64,000 nucleotides of DNA, taken from assembly GCA_009746045.1 (NCBI GenBank), contig RPFO01000015.1:2328998-2392997 (forward strand). The letters are read 5' to 3'. Origin of the DNA: Mesostigma viride (taxonomy: Eukaryota > Streptophyta > Mesostigmatophyceae > Mesostigmatales > Mesostigmataceae). The translations under genes were made by a program, and so were the position numbers. Shown piece by piece: positions 63,999 to 64,000 of this stretch. Each line of letters begins with the position of its first letter. Positions within the stretch are counted from its first letter, which is position 1. A model generated the notes under the pieces. That model did no database searches. It saw only the letters and a program-made list of their open reading frames with translations, and was not told where the DNA came from.

Positions 63999-64000
63999 AC

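Larger units (their letters stand above)
61806..64000 (-). mobile_element. 3' end of a second copy of the rearranged copia-like element
   Basis: The LTR (61806-62432), polypurine tract (62438-62451), 3' UTR (62453-63443) and RNase H (63444-63998 and beyond) correspond block by block to 52486-54680. The copy is cut by the window end, so gag-IN-PR-RT cannot be seen. High similarity to the first copy indicates recent spread or a segmental duplication. Confidence 0.88.

Overview
This window is eukaryotic nuclear DNA that is mostly transposable elements nested in one another. I recognise one split, intron-bearing host-type gene. The GC-rich coding sequence carries low-complexity Gly, Ser and Asp/Glu inserts and GT-AG introns with minisatellite-like pyrimidine tracts. 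Together with a tyrosine-recombinase retroelement of the PAT/Kangaroo type (known from Volvox-type algae), this points to a repeat-rich green alga or a related microalga. That placement is inference; no rRNA, tRNA or organelle gene is present to confirm it.

Layout. (1) 268-6590: 5' part of a degraded copia-like element (minus strand: LTR, an upstream ORF, gag). A 3.76-kb terminal-inverted-repeat (TIR) DNA element (2361-6118) split its LTR, and that element in turn contains a 2.0-kb split-direct-repeat element, Y1 (2606-4601). (2) 7966-9929: Y2, a diverged relative of Y1. (3) 10190-11280: inverted LTR-plus-leader relic of the chromovirus described below. (4) 11452-17476: a large (AAC)n array into which a 4.5-kb copia element with only gag-protease (12411-16937) inserted, giving an ACAAC duplication. 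(5) 17480-19440: repeats of unknown type. (6) 19446-29838: a Ty3/gypsy chromovirus with 5-bp target duplication TCACC. It has a small leader ORF resembling the RNase H1 hybrid-binding domain, then gag, pol with a chromodomain, and an extra 3' ORF. (7) 29921-30836: tandem repeats holding a 444-bp MITE. (8) 31816-42675: a two-module nonribosomal-peptide-synthetase-like gene (A-T-C-A-T) with at least three introns and several frame breaks. (9) 43011-45508: a TTAA-flanked piggyBac-like element containing a LINE fragment. (10) 45691-51188: Y3, an apparently near-complete tyrosine-recombinase retroelement inserted in a ~245-bp satellite. (11) 51553-52267: lone copia 5' LTR with primer site. (12) 52486-60937: a copia-like element whose protease lies between integrase and reverse transcriptase. 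(13) 60945-61427: CACTA-type transposase fragment. (14) 61806-64000: 3' end of a second copy of the element in (12), cut by the window edge.

Main results. Y1, Y2 and Y3 are one family: they share terminal sequences, the A-internal-B-A-B repeat order, and a C-rich (opposite strand G-quadruplex-type) tract at the A-B junction. Y1 and Y2 have no coding capacity and would depend on a Y3-like element. The copia-like family has an unorthodox gene order (ORF1, gag, IN, PR, RT, RNase H). The chromovirus carries accessory ORFs at both ends. The NRPS-like gene is the one candidate for host metabolism and is an unusual gene type for the suggested lineage.
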